Assembly (NCBI GenBank): GCA_964470965.1
Contig: CAYYIS010000015.1
Location: 30,975-94,974 of the forward strand
DNA length: 64,000 nt
Reading direction: 5' to 3'
Source of the DNA: CAYYIS01 sp964470965
Lineage (GTDB): Bacteria > JAAXHH01 > JABIQT01
Within the stretch, counting starts at the first letter, position 1, and every line of letters starts with the position of its first letter. Positions 34,959 through 43,834 of the stretch are shown in pieces. Both the position numbers and the translations under genes were made by a program. Below the pieces are notes generated by a model, which saw nothing but the letters and a program-made list of their open reading frames with translations, ran no database searches and was not told the DNA's origin.

Positions 34959-36371
34959 ATGGAACCTACCTCTCATCTCGGCATCGTTTCGCTCATTCCG
35001 GCCGCCACAGCCATCATCCTGGCTTTCCTGACCCGTAACGCCATCTATTCGCTTGCTGTCGCCTGTCTGGCAGGTGTGCTGCTGGCCGGCCAGGGATTGA
35101 CCGGTTTTCCGGATCTGATGATTAATGCATTGGGAAACACCAGTTTTTCGTGGATTTTCCTACTGGAGCTGTTCATCGGTATCCTGATTGCCTTTTTTAT
35201 AAGATCAGGCGCTATTCAGGGATTTACCCGGTTCATGGCGGATAAACAGCTCAGTCGCAGAGGGATTCAGCTGTGGACATGGGTACTGGGCATGTTCGTG
35301 TTTTTCAGCGATTATTTCAGCCCTTTGTTCGTTGGTACTACCATGCGAAGTTTGACCGACAAGGCCCGAATTTCCCGTGAAAAACTCGCTTATATCGCAG
35401 ACTCCACCTCTGCTCCGGTATCCGTGATCGTACCGATTACGGGCTGGGCGGTGTATATCGCCGGTTTGACGATCGGTATGGGACCCATAACGAACCCGGC
35501 CGAAGCTATGGTGGTTTTCACCCAGGCAATACCCTATAATTTTTACGCCTTGATTTCTGTACTCATGGTGGGGTTGATCGCCGTGGGTGCTGTCCCGGAA
35601 TTCGGCCCCATGCGAACGGCGGAACGCAGGGCGCAGCTTGAAGGTAAAGTCCTGCGGGACGGCGCCGTACCGCTAATCGGCGAGGAGTTGACAGAAACGC
35701 CGGTATTTCCCGGCATGAAGACGCACCTGTTTTTCAACTTCGTTTTACCGGTGCTGACCATAATCGGTATCGCCGTCGGATCATTTGCCATAGGCGGTTC
35801 AGCGAAGACCATGGAGGCATTTTTGGCAGCGGTTGCGGTGCTGGGTATCACGCTGCGGATTCAGGGCATCCCATTGAAGGACATTATGAGTGCGTCCATG
35901 CTCGGCATAAAGGGGATCATGCCGGCGGTTATGATTCTCGCATTCGCCTACACGATTAACCAGCTGAGTAAAGATATGGGGACCGCGGTCTACATGATTG
36001 AGATTTCACAGGACTACCTCACACCGGGCCTGCTGCCGTTCATGACATACATCCTTGCTGCTACCATCGCGTTTTCCACCGGCACCTCCTGGGGTACGTT
36101 TGCCATCGTCGTGCCCATCGCGATTCCCATGGCACTGTCCTATTCGGGTAACGAGATTTCGTCCCTCGTCTGCGCCACCCTCGCGGCGGTGGGCGGCGGC
36201 GGTGTGTTCGGTGACCACTGTTCGCCTTTATCCGACACTTCGATCCTGGCGTCCACTGGTAGCGCTTCAGATCATATCGATCACGTGAAGACCCAGATTC
36301 CCTATTCTCTTACGGTAGCGATCCTGGCAGCGTTCCTGTATCTTATATTAGGTATGACCATGGTGTCATAA
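34959..36371 (+). CDS. NhaC-like Na+/H+ antiporter family permease
   Basis: The protein has 470 residues with about eleven hydrophobic segments. SDYFSPLFVGTTMRSLTDKARISREKLAYIADSTSAP and TSWGTFAIVVPIAIP with GGGVFGDHCSPLSDTSILAS are typical NhaC/NhaC-like signatures. Members exchange Na+ for H+, and some relatives move organic substrates, such as malate-lactate. The ribosome site is weak (CGGAC), and 146 bases without a gene precede the start. In this operon it may supply uptake of an organic acid; that is inference. Confidence 0.88.
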   Translation: MEPTSHLGIVSLIPAATAIILAFLTRNAIYSLAVACLAGVLLAGQGLTGFPDLMINALGNTSFSWIFLLELFIGILIAFFIRSGAIQGFTRFMADKQLSRRGIQLWTWVLGMFVFFSDYFSPLFVGTTMRSLTDKARISREKLAYIADSTSAPVSVIVPITGWAVYIAGLTIGMGPITNPAEAMVVFTQAIPYNFYALISVLMVGLIAVGAVPEFGPMRTAERRAQLEGKVLRDGAVPLIGEELTETPVFPGMKTHLFFNFVLPVLTIIGIAVGSFAIGGSAKTMEAFLAAVAVLGITLRIQGIPLKDIMSASMLGIKGIMPAVMILAFAYTINQLSKDMGTAVYMIEISQDYLTPGLLPFMTYILAATIAFSTGTSWGTFAIVVPIAIPMALSYSGNEISSLVCATLAAVGGGGVFGDHCSPLSDTSILASTGSASDHIDHVKTQIPYSLTVAILAAFLYLILGMTMVS

Positions 36372-36411
36372 TTTGGTTATCACGCCGACCACTCAAAACA
36401 TGGAGATGATT

Positions 36412-37488
36412 ATGTCCGATCAGCATCTGATTTTCGTAACCTCCTGCACTTCCGGTGAGAACGCCGGCATCACTGCATTTACGCTGGATACCGGGTCCGG
36501 CAGGCTGGAACAGATCAACCGGTACACAGATATCGACAGCCCTTTCTACCTTGCACTGTCTCCCGACCGTAGCCGGTTGTATTCCACCCACGAGGGTGAC
36601 ATGCCGTCCGTAATATCGTTTGACATCGATCGGTCTTCTGGGGTGCTGAGCAAAATCAATGAACGGTCCACCGAAGGCACCACGCCCTGTTACGTGGATG
36701 TGGATCGCACCGGCAAGGTCCTGGTGTTCGCTAATTATTCATCCGGCAGTGTCGGTTCGTTTCCAATACGGGACGATGGGTCCCTGGGCGCGATGGCTTC
36801 ATTCGTGCAGCACGAGGGAGCGAGTAAAGTCAATGTGGACCGCCAGATGGGTCCCCATGCCCACTGCTCCGTCATCAGTCCCGGCGGCAGGCACATGTTC
36901 GCCTGTGACCTCGGTCTCGACCAGGTGATCGGCTATGGCCTGGATGCAACCTCTGCGCAATTAACACCGCTTGAACAGCCGTATGTACGTACGATCGGTG
37001 GTGCCGGTCCGCGTCATTTCACCTACCACCCCCAGGGTGGTTATGTGTACGCCAACAATGAGCTGGCAAACTCAGTCAACGTGTTCAACTACGACGAAGA
37101 CAGCGGCGTTCTGATCGAACGCCAGGTCATCTCAACACTGCCGGAAGATTTCACGGATTTGAATTACACGGCGGACATCAAGATCACGCCCAACGGTCGC
37201 CACCTCTATTGTTCAAATCGCTTCCACGACAGCATCGCAATATACAGCATCGGAACCGACGGCTTGCTTACGTTGGTCGACATACAGCCGAGCCTGGGGA
37301 AATTTGCTCAGAATATCGCGATCACGCCTGACGGAAAACTACTCATTTGTGCAAATATGCAGGATGATGGCGAAGGAAAAACCGGTGAAAATCTGGTGGT
37401 CTTCCGAATCGATGAATCGAGCGGAAAACTAAATCCCGCAGCCGATCCTTTTCCGATTGCCAATCCTTCCTGTACGATGATTGTCTGA
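36412..37488 (+). CDS. Lactonase of the 6-phosphogluconolactonase seven-bladed-propeller family
   Basis: The protein has 358 residues, the family length. The frame reaches back to a TTG at 36373, but ATGGAG before the ATG at 36412 marks the start. Family marks are FYLALSPDRSRLYS, GPHAHCSVISPGGRHMFACDLG (about 142-163), GAGPRHFTYHPQGGYVYANNE and IAITPDGKLLICANM. It hydrolyses a sugar lactone or an alkyl lactone. It follows a Gfo/Idh dehydrogenase in the same operon, which could make a lactone. No signal peptide. Confidence 0.92.
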   Translation: MSDQHLIFVTSCTSGENAGITAFTLDTGSGRLEQINRYTDIDSPFYLALSPDRSRLYSTHEGDMPSVISFDIDRSSGVLSKINERSTEGTTPCYVDVDRTGKVLVFANYSSGSVGSFPIRDDGSLGAMASFVQHEGASKVNVDRQMGPHAHCSVISPGGRHMFACDLGLDQVIGYGLDATSAQLTPLEQPYVRTIGGAGPRHFTYHPQGGYVYANNELANSVNVFNYDEDSGVLIERQVISTLPEDFTDLNYTADIKITPNGRHLYCSNRFHDSIAIYSIGTDGLLTLVDIQPSLGKFAQNIAITPDGKLLICANMQDDGEGKTGENLVVFRIDESSGKLNPAADPFPIANPSCTMIV

Positions 37489-37496
37489 GGGGACCC

Positions 37497-38264
37497 ATGA
37501 CGCCGGAAGAGAAATTCATGTTCGACCTGCAGGGATACCTGGTCGTGAAGCAGGTCCTGGACCCGAAAGAAGTGGCAACCCTGGTCAGTTTGGCCGATGA
37601 GGCATTTCCGGGTGACTACAACGATCAGGGTACGCGCAATACCCTGTTCGTCTCAAAATGGGGTGCGGCGACTCTTTCCCTGGTCGATCATCCGCGTGTT
37701 TTGCCCTATTTGCTGGATTTAATGGGTCCCTATTTCCGGATCGACCATGACTATTGCATTTTCATGAGAAAAGGTGCGCGGGGAGGCCCTCTTCATGGCG
37801 GACCGCGGTTTCAATGGGGTGACGGTATGCCGGGAGACCACTGGTATGACTGCCAAAACGGTGTCATCAGGAACGGTCTCACGGTGTTCAGTTACTGTCT
37901 GACCGCCTCGCGGCGCGGTGACGGCGGTTTCGCGTGCATACCCGGCAGTCACAAAACCAACTTCTTAACTGAATTACCCGATGACGTTAAAATATTCAAC
38001 CGGACTGCTCATTATGTCGTGCAGCCGGAGGTCGAAGCTGGGGACATGATAATCTTCACGGAAGCGTTGATACACGGCACAAAGCCCTGGGCGGCGGAAT
38101 ATGATCGGAAAGCACTGCTGTATAAATACAGTCCCGGCCATTCTTCCTATGCGGACTACGGGTATGATCCGGACGACTACCCCGGCGCAACCGACCAGCA
38201 GCGCCGCATAATGATGCCGCCGTCGATTCGCAACCGGCAGTTGAGTGTGGTGGCATCTACATAA
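37497..38264 (+). CDS. PhyH-family Fe(II)/2-oxoglutarate oxygenase with HxG in place of HxD
   Basis: The protein has 255 residues. It aligns along its length with the protein at 1094 (FDLQGYLVVKQVLDPKEV; GDGGFACIPGSHKTNF; AGDMIIFTEALIHGT). The first metal motif is H100-G-G where a canonical enzyme has HxD; the distal histidine is H193 and R204 could bind 2-oxoglutarate. HxG or HxA is the mark of 2-oxoglutarate halogenases, which let chloride take the Asp site, but no chloride-binding proof is possible from sequence. It starts 8 bases after the lactonase stop and overlaps the HAD gene by one base. Confidence 0.85.
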   Translation: MTPEEKFMFDLQGYLVVKQVLDPKEVATLVSLADEAFPGDYNDQGTRNTLFVSKWGAATLSLVDHPRVLPYLLDLMGPYFRIDHDYCIFMRKGARGGPLHGGPRFQWGDGMPGDHWYDCQNGVIRNGLTVFSYCLTASRRGDGGFACIPGSHKTNFLTELPDDVKIFNRTAHYVVQPEVEAGDMIIFTEALIHGTKPWAAEYDRKALLYKYSPGHSSYADYGYDPDDYPGATDQQRRIMMPPSIRNRQLSVVAST

Positions 38265-38896
38265 TGTTCAAAGCGATTCTCTGGGACAACGACGGGATCC
38301 TGGTGCAGACAGAGGAATGGTATTACGAAGCCAATAAACGGGTCCTGGCCGGGGAAGGTGTGGACTTGTCTTTTGAGCTTTATCACGATCTGCTTCTGCG
38401 ACAGAACATCGGCGCATGGCACCTTCTGGAGGGTGCGTCTGACGAAGCCGTGGAAAAACTCAAACGTAAGAGGAACAGGATTTATGCGGAGCTGCTCCGG
38501 ACGCAGGATATCTTTGTCAGGGCTGCCCGGGATGTTCTGGAATCATTGCATGGCCGATACGCTATGGGCATCGTAACCAGTTCACTCAAGGATCACTTCC
38601 AAATCATCCATGACCGCAGTGGTCTGCTTCCGTATTTCGACTTCGTGGTCGCTTCGGGTGATTTTACCAAGTCGAAACCGGATCCGGAGCCTTATCTGGT
38701 CGGTATAGACCGCACCGGATATGCGGCGCACGAATGCGTCGCGATAGAAGACTCCGAACGCGGCGTACTGGCAGCCAAACGGGCCGGGCTCACCTGTTGG
38801 GCTCTACCGAGCGCCATGACGGGAAGCGGTGACTTTTCCATGGCAGACCGAGTCCTCGACAGCCTTCAGGACGTACCGGCCCTTCTTGACTCCTGA
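38264..38896 (+). CDS. HAD-superfamily hydrolase, beta-phosphoglucomutase-like
   Basis: The protein has 210 residues. Motif I is WDNDGILVQTE with D8 and D10, motif II is VTSS, motif III is the lysine in KSKPDPEPYL, and motif IV is AIEDSERGVLAAKRAGL. A helical cap lies at about 18-80. It is a phosphatase or phosphoglucomutase-like enzyme on a small phosphate ester. It is the last gene of the operon, and its ATG shares an A with the preceding stop. Confidence 0.92.
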   Translation: MFKAILWDNDGILVQTEEWYYEANKRVLAGEGVDLSFELYHDLLLRQNIGAWHLLEGASDEAVEKLKRKRNRIYAELLRTQDIFVRAARDVLESLHGRYAMGIVTSSLKDHFQIIHDRSGLLPYFDFVVASGDFTKSKPDPEPYLVGIDRTGYAAHECVAIEDSERGVLAAKRAGLTCWALPSAMTGSGDFSMADRVLDSLQDVPALLDS

Positions 38897-39294
38897 CGCC
38901 GCGCCACGCTCTTTAGATCCATTTCCAAGTGTGGGCCCCGAACTGGAAACTGGGTCACTGGAAGTTTCTGAGACGGCATGAAATTTTCGATTATCCAGGC
39001 ACACCTGGATAATCAGCCTGTGCTGGCGAAACGATGGAATGCAGTTTCACGGACTGAATTGTGTTCTGAAGTATGGCATCTGGAAATCAATTCCTCGTGA
39101 TATCCCCAGTCAAAACCGACATGCCTCCTTTGGTATCAGACTCAACACGTACGCTCTATCCTTCCACCCACAGCCGATTCGAACGGTGCCCGGTGATTCG
39201 GTGCCACATGGAGAACGTTAACAGGACTATCGCATTTAGCCGGGAACAGTCTGTTATGGGCCACCTGTTCCGAGAAACAAGGGCTGGGTTGCCT
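38897..39294. other. Gene-free convergent region with a perfect 11-bp palindrome
   Basis: These 398 bases separate the HAD gene (+) and a PhyH gene (-). Apart from the inverted repeat at 38989-39014 I see nothing I can name. A weak open frame at 39073-39369 runs against the PhyH gene and has no ribosome site. Confidence 0.5.
38989..39014. repeat. Perfect 11-bp inverted repeat with 4-base loop
   Basis: GATTATCCAGG (38989-38999) and CCTGGATAATC (39004-39014) are exact complements around CACA. No T run follows on either strand. It may be a factor-independent-like terminator without its U tract, or a protein site; its place between convergent genes favours termination. Confidence 0.6.
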
Positions 39295-40140
39295 TCATCT
39301 GGCTACACAGTGTCGGTACAGCGGTTTGACATCCTCCGGCAGCGCTTCATACACTTCCGGCCTGATTAACTCCATTTCATAGTTCTTACCGCCGGTCTCG
39401 ACCACCATCTGGGTATGCTCCGGTGTCCCAATAATCGTGGGATTAAGGTTTAGCCACCAGGGGGCGTACCGGATGATCATGGCTACACGTGGTTTGTCGG
39501 TCCTGTTTGTGGCTACCGCATGCCAGGTCCGGCTGTCCGCCACGAACACACTGCCCGCCGGGCCCGTGATGGACATTTCAGTAGGATAGGGCGCATCGCG
39601 GTCGATCTCTTCCATATCTCCGACGGAGGGATTCAGGGCGGAGCGGTGGCTGCCGGGAATGACGAGGGTACCCCCGTTTTCGGCGGTGAATTCCGACAAC
39701 ATCCAGATGGTCGATAGATGCATGGTCACGTCCGGATAGGGCGCATGCAGGCGCGAAGCGTTGGTCTGGTTGTAAGGCCAGTCCGCGTGCCAGTATCCTC
39801 GGTCGTTTCCTGTATGGTTGATGACACAGTCCGTGCAGGAGATGCGTACATGGTCTCCGAACAATGATTCCGCCAGACCCATGATCCTGCGGTCCGCCAG
39901 GTACGGTGCGAAGGACTGCGTGTAATTGATCACCTGCCGGAGGCTGCCGACGCCCCTGTTTCCGACCCGGTGTCCCCGGGAACGGGTATTTGCCAGTGCC
40001 GCCTCGGATTCCGAGGAATGTTCGGCCTGTACCCGAGCCACACTTTCCCGGATGTTATCGACCACATCGGGCGGTACCACATTTCGAATGACACAAAACC
40101 CGTTCATCTCAAACTGTCGGAGGCGATCCGCCAATGTCAT
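39295..40140 (-). CDS. PhyH-family Fe(II)/2-oxoglutarate oxygenase
   Basis: The protein has 281 residues. The frame is longer, but TTGGAGA before the ATG at 40138-40140 sets the start (MTLADRLRQFEMNGFCVIRN). The metal triad is intact: H118-A-D120 in WHADWPYNQ, and the distal H207 in TWHAVATNRTDKPR, where R218 may hold 2-oxoglutarate. GGTLVIPGSHRS is the usual middle strand. No signal peptide. The gene is divergent from the Gfo/Idh gene at 40255 and convergent with the HAD gene. It hydroxylates or demethylates an unknown small molecule. Confidence 0.92.
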   Translation of the reverse strand: MTLADRLRQFEMNGFCVIRNVVPPDVVDNIRESVARVQAEHSSESEAALANTRSRGHRVGNRGVGSLRQVINYTQSFAPYLADRRIMGLAESLFGDHVRISCTDCVINHTGNDRGYWHADWPYNQTNASRLHAPYPDVTMHLSTIWMLSEFTAENGGTLVIPGSHRSALNPSVGDMEEIDRDAPYPTEMSITGPAGSVFVADSRTWHAVATNRTDKPRVAMIIRYAPWWLNLNPTIIGTPEHTQMVVETGGKNYEMELIRPEVYEALPEDVKPLYRHCVAR

Positions 40141-40174
40141 GACTGTCTCCAAGTGATTTATCATAAACCTTTTA

Positions 40175-40203
40175 TTGATCCTTTTCTGAGGATAGTATAT
40201 ACT
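40175..40203 (+). promoter_or_regulatory. Sigma70-type promoter of the 40.2-46.5 kb operon
   Basis: TTGATC (40175-40180), a 17-base spacer and TATACT (40198-40203) lie about 50 bases before the Gfo/Idh start at 40255. The -10 lies in the self-complementary AGTATATACT, so it may also serve the minus strand. Confidence 0.5.
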
Positions 40204-40254
40204 AAGAGCGAACATCCGGGCAATTGATTTCGATGGTCACGCTAAAGGCATCTG

Positions 40255-41280
40255 ATGTACAGTGTAGGTATAATAGGTATAGGCAGCATTTCGGAAGGAT
40301 ATGGACGTCCAGACGATCCGTATGCCTATTGTCATACCGGTGGCATACTGCACAGTGCGGCGGTCCGGTTGACATCCGTCGCAGACCTGGATGAAACACG
40401 CCGTCTCCGATTCCAGGATAAATGGGGAGAACGGTTTCCAGGTCTGGCCTATCATGAAAACGCCGCTTCTCTTCTGGATGACGGTCCACCTGATATCGTG
40501 GCCGTCTGTGTTCGTGGCCCTCAACATTTTTCCGTTATGCAGCAGGTTCTTGCTGCCGGACCAAAGGCCGTCTTCCTGGAGAAACCTCCTACCTGTTCGT
40601 TGCAGGAAATGGACGAGATGATAGCAGCCGCGAACGCTGGAAACATACCCATAACCGTTTCATATTCCCGGCACTGGTCTCCCCACGTGCTTCGACTGCA
40701 GGAAATGGTTCAGGATGGACTGATCGGCTCAGTCGAAAAAGTAATCGGGTATGTAGGGGGGACGTTCCTGTCATTCGCGAGTCACACGACGGACCTGATC
40801 TGTCAGTTTGCCGGCTACTGTCCGGAATCTGTAATGGCCCAGGGGCATTACAGAGAGGCGGAAGAGATTCCGGACGGATACGAAGGAGAACCGGTGATAA
40901 ATGGGGCCCTTATCAAGTTCAGAAACGGTGTTAACGGAATCCATGTGGGACATGACGCAGAGCACGGCGGATTCTACTGCGATGTTTTGGGTACCGAAGG
41001 GCGTGTTCGCGCAGGGATGTATATTCCTCCTTTTGCCTGCGATGGAGATGAAAACCCCATTGACCTGACGGGGCAGATGCCGGAAAATAAAAGTGTGTTT
41101 ACTGTAGCCTATGAACAGATCGCCGGCTATCTCGACGGCGGTGCGTTACCGCACTGTACAAATATGGATTTTATGACCGTCCATGAACTCGGTTTTGCGT
41201 CCATAGAAAGTATCAACACCGGCAGAGAGGTTCTGTTACCTGCAAAGAACCGTAACCGAAAGGTATTTGCCAATGGTTGA
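40255..41280 (+). CDS. Gfo/Idh/MocA-family oxidoreductase
   Basis: The protein has 341 residues. GIIGIGSISEGYG (about 5-17) is the dinucleotide motif and LEKPPT holds the catalytic K110. The substrate domain (from about 140) includes GYVGGTFLSFASHTTDLICQFAG, whose histidine is in the usual catalytic place, and the C-terminal TVHELGFASIESINTGREV. It is an NAD(P) oxidoreductase of a sugar or cyclitol. First gene of an operon with a class V aminotransferase, a sulfatase and two FGE-like proteins. Confidence 0.92.
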   Translation: MYSVGIIGIGSISEGYGRPDDPYAYCHTGGILHSAAVRLTSVADLDETRRLRFQDKWGERFPGLAYHENAASLLDDGPPDIVAVCVRGPQHFSVMQQVLAAGPKAVFLEKPPTCSLQEMDEMIAAANAGNIPITVSYSRHWSPHVLRLQEMVQDGLIGSVEKVIGYVGGTFLSFASHTTDLICQFAGYCPESVMAQGHYREAEEIPDGYEGEPVINGALIKFRNGVNGIHVGHDAEHGGFYCDVLGTEGRVRAGMYIPPFACDGDENPIDLTGQMPENKSVFTVAYEQIAGYLDGGALPHCTNMDFMTVHELGFASIESINTGREVLLPAKNRNRKVFANG

Positions 41281-41306
41281 GATGTTTATTTGAGAGGAGG
41301 ACTATC

Positions 41307-42455
41307 ATGCTCATACCCGTATCAGAATTTATCGGATTGGAGGGGCTGACCCATCTATGCGCAGGTGGGGAAACGCCCATGCTGAAATCGCAGATGGATG
41401 TGGTGAGCCGGTTTTTCAATGACAAGGTGTGGGGGGAGGAGAGCCGGGAAAGGCTCGAAGCCACATCCCTACAGTGCAAGAAAAAGGTAGGTGAGTTACT
41501 GCATGTGGATGCCGAAGAGGTTGCGCTGCTCGCCCATTCGTCGGAAGGGGTAAATCTGATGGCCCATGCCCTGCCCTGGGAGGCGGGGGACAATGTTCTG
41601 GTAGCAGATGTGGAGTTTCCTTCGGATGTCCTGCCCTGGACACGGCTCGAGAAGCTCGGTGTAGAAGTCCGGGTGGTAGAGAACAAGAACTGGGAGATCA
41701 GTCTTGAAGATGTAGATGCGGCCATAGACGCACGGACCCGATTGGTGGCCATGAGTCATGTGAGTTATTTCACCGGCCAACGTCTATCGCTGCCTGACCT
41801 GGCGGACCTGGTGCATGCCCGCGGTGCTTTGCTCCATGTGGATGCGACGCACGCTGCCGGGGTCGTTCCGGTGGAGGCATATCATGCGGACACGCTGGTG
41901 TCGAGTTGCTATAAGTGGCTACTGGCAGTGCACGGTGCGGGTATTTTCTACTGGAACCGGGAACGGTTGCCGGATCTAGAACCGCCGTTTCTAGGCTGGC
42001 ATACGCCGTTGTCCATGCCGGAATGGCAGAACCCGGGTTCCTATACATCCCGCCCCGATGCGGGAAAATTTGAACCGGGCAACGAAGGATTTATAAGTGT
42101 ATATATCCTGGACAATGCGTTGGACCGTCTTCTCGAAATCGGCATTCCGGCTATAGAGGATCACGTTCTCAATCTCAGTGGTAAAGTCTGGGAAGGTCTC
42201 AACGACCTGGGGTGGGAAATGATGACGCCCCGGGATCCGGACCGGCGGGCCGGCAACGTGTGCTTCATGGCCGAAAACATAAAAGCCATAACCGATTCTC
42301 TGGAAGAAAAGAACATATACATCTGGGGCAGCTATGGGGGAGTAGGACGTGCCCGCGTGTCCACCCATCTATACAACACGGAAGCGGACATAGAGCGATT
42401 TCTGGAAGCCATGCAGGAAATTCCTGTCACGCATCCCTCGTCGGCCGGGGTATAA
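41307..42455 (+). CDS. Class V PLP aminotransferase (cysteine desulfurase/isopenicillin N epimerase-like)
   Basis: The protein has 382 residues. The frame opens at 41277, but AGAGGAGG before the ATG at 41307 fixes the start. LLAHSSEGVNLMAHAL, VSYFTGQRLSL, LLHVDATHAAGVVPV and the Schiff-base lysine K203 in SSCYKWLLAVHG are all present, with RVSTHLYNTEADIERFL at the end. There is no conserved cysteine loop of a true NifS/IscS desulfurase, so an aminotransferase, epimerase or lyase role is likelier. Substrate unknown. Confidence 0.88.
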   Translation: MLIPVSEFIGLEGLTHLCAGGETPMLKSQMDVVSRFFNDKVWGEESRERLEATSLQCKKKVGELLHVDAEEVALLAHSSEGVNLMAHALPWEAGDNVLVADVEFPSDVLPWTRLEKLGVEVRVVENKNWEISLEDVDAAIDARTRLVAMSHVSYFTGQRLSLPDLADLVHARGALLHVDATHAAGVVPVEAYHADTLVSSCYKWLLAVHGAGIFYWNRERLPDLEPPFLGWHTPLSMPEWQNPGSYTSRPDAGKFEPGNEGFISVYILDNALDRLLEIGIPAIEDHVLNLSGKVWEGLNDLGWEMMTPRDPDRRAGNVCFMAENIKAITDSLEEKNIYIWGSYGGVGRARVSTHLYNTEADIERFLEAMQEIPVTHPSSAGV

Positions 42456-42468
42456 GCTGGAGGATGTA

Positions 42469-43830
42469 ATGAGAATACTGTACTTCGACATCGACAGCCT
42501 TCGTCCCGATCACCTGGGATGTTACGGGTATGGCCGCCCGACATCACCCGCCATCGATCAGATAGCCTCCCAGGGCATGCGGTTCGACCATTATTATTGT
42601 GCAGACTCTCCCTGCATGCCGTCGAGGCACGGTTGGATAACGGGACGGTATGGCATTAACAACGGCGTAGTCACTCACGGCGGACCAGCGTCCCAATTAT
42701 CCATTCGGGAACAACTTTATGGCGGACCGGATGAACGCAACCAGCTCGTGCAGAGGAGACTTCGTCAGAACGGGCTCGACACCGTGTGTTTTTCCAACTT
42801 CGCTCCCAGGCACTGTGCCAGCTGGTTCAGTATGGGATGGACGGAATATCATTCGCCCAGTCTTAAAACCGGGTCCGAATCTGCTGAAGAAGTCAACGAA
42901 CCTGTGTTGCGGTGGATCAAAAATAACGGTGACAGGGACGACTATTTTCTTTATATAAACTACTGGGATCCGCACCGCGTGTATGATGTGGATCGGCAGT
43001 GGTATGATAGGGTGAACGAGCATCCGGTGCCGGTGGACTGGCCCGACGAAGCGGCTATCCAGGAACAACAGGATATCGAAGGGTGGTTTACCGCTGCCCA
43101 CCTGTTCCCACGGGGCGCCAAGAGTCCTACCCCCAATATGCCTGATGCCATACGGAACCGGTCCGACTTCGAGCACCTCGTCACCGGGTACGATGCGGAG
43201 ATCGCATACACGGACTATCAGGTGCAGCGCGTCCTGGACGCCCTGGATGCACATGGCGTGCTGGAAGACACGGTGGTCATCATATCCGCCGACCATGGAG
43301 AAGCCATGGGAGAACACGGGGTATACGGGGACCATGTGTGTGCAGATGAGTGTATCAACCGGGTACCCCTTATTATTAAGTGGCCGGGCGTTACTACACC
43401 CGGTTCCGTATGTGAGGACTATCTGTATAATGTCGATTTTGTCGCTACATTGATAGAATTGACCGGTGGTGAGATTCCGGCATACTACGATGGCAGATCG
43501 TTTGCGAACGGTATGGGAAAAGGTAACTGTCATCTGCACGACTACCTTGTTTGGGGACACGGACTGTACACATTACAAAGGTCGGTCCGGACGCCGCGGC
43601 ATTTGATGGTCCGGACCTATGATGACTACGGATATTCATTTGATCCGGTAGAATTGTACGACATGGAAAAAGATCCGTATGAGACTAACAACCTGCGGGA
43701 CGAAGCACCCCATATCGTCCGGCAATTGGATCATTACCTCGCAGAATGGCTCCATGAGCAAAGTGTTAAACCCTATGCCATCCCCGATCCGTTACAGGTG
43801 GAATGGCGCGAACGCCAGAAAGGAAATTAG
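42469..43830 (+). CDS. Type I sulfatase, CMPSR motif
   Basis: The protein has 453 residues. MRILYFDIDSLRPDHLGCYG places the first metal aspartates at the N-terminus, so there is no signal peptide. The formylglycine motif is C49-M-P-S-R and ISADHGEAMGEHGVYGDH completes the metal site. The start ATG follows GGAGGATGTA, 13 bases after the aminotransferase stop. Next to it are two formylglycine-enzyme-like genes that lack the catalytic cysteines and so probably do not mature it. Confidence 0.92.
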   Translation: MRILYFDIDSLRPDHLGCYGYGRPTSPAIDQIASQGMRFDHYYCADSPCMPSRHGWITGRYGINNGVVTHGGPASQLSIREQLYGGPDERNQLVQRRLRQNGLDTVCFSNFAPRHCASWFSMGWTEYHSPSLKTGSESAEEVNEPVLRWIKNNGDRDDYFLYINYWDPHRVYDVDRQWYDRVNEHPVPVDWPDEAAIQEQQDIEGWFTAAHLFPRGAKSPTPNMPDAIRNRSDFEHLVTGYDAEIAYTDYQVQRVLDALDAHGVLEDTVVIISADHGEAMGEHGVYGDHVCADECINRVPLIIKWPGVTTPGSVCEDYLYNVDFVATLIELTGGEIPAYYDGRSFANGMGKGNCHLHDYLVWGHGLYTLQRSVRTPRHLMVRTYDDYGYSFDPVELYDMEKDPYETNNLRDEAPHIVRQLDHYLAEWLHEQSVKPYAIPDPLQVEWRERQKGN

Positions 43831-43834
43831 TACC

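Noticed and set aside
39073..39369. 98-codon plus-strand frame
   Set aside because: Overlaps the end of the PhyH gene on the other strand, no ribosome site, composition like non-coding DNA.
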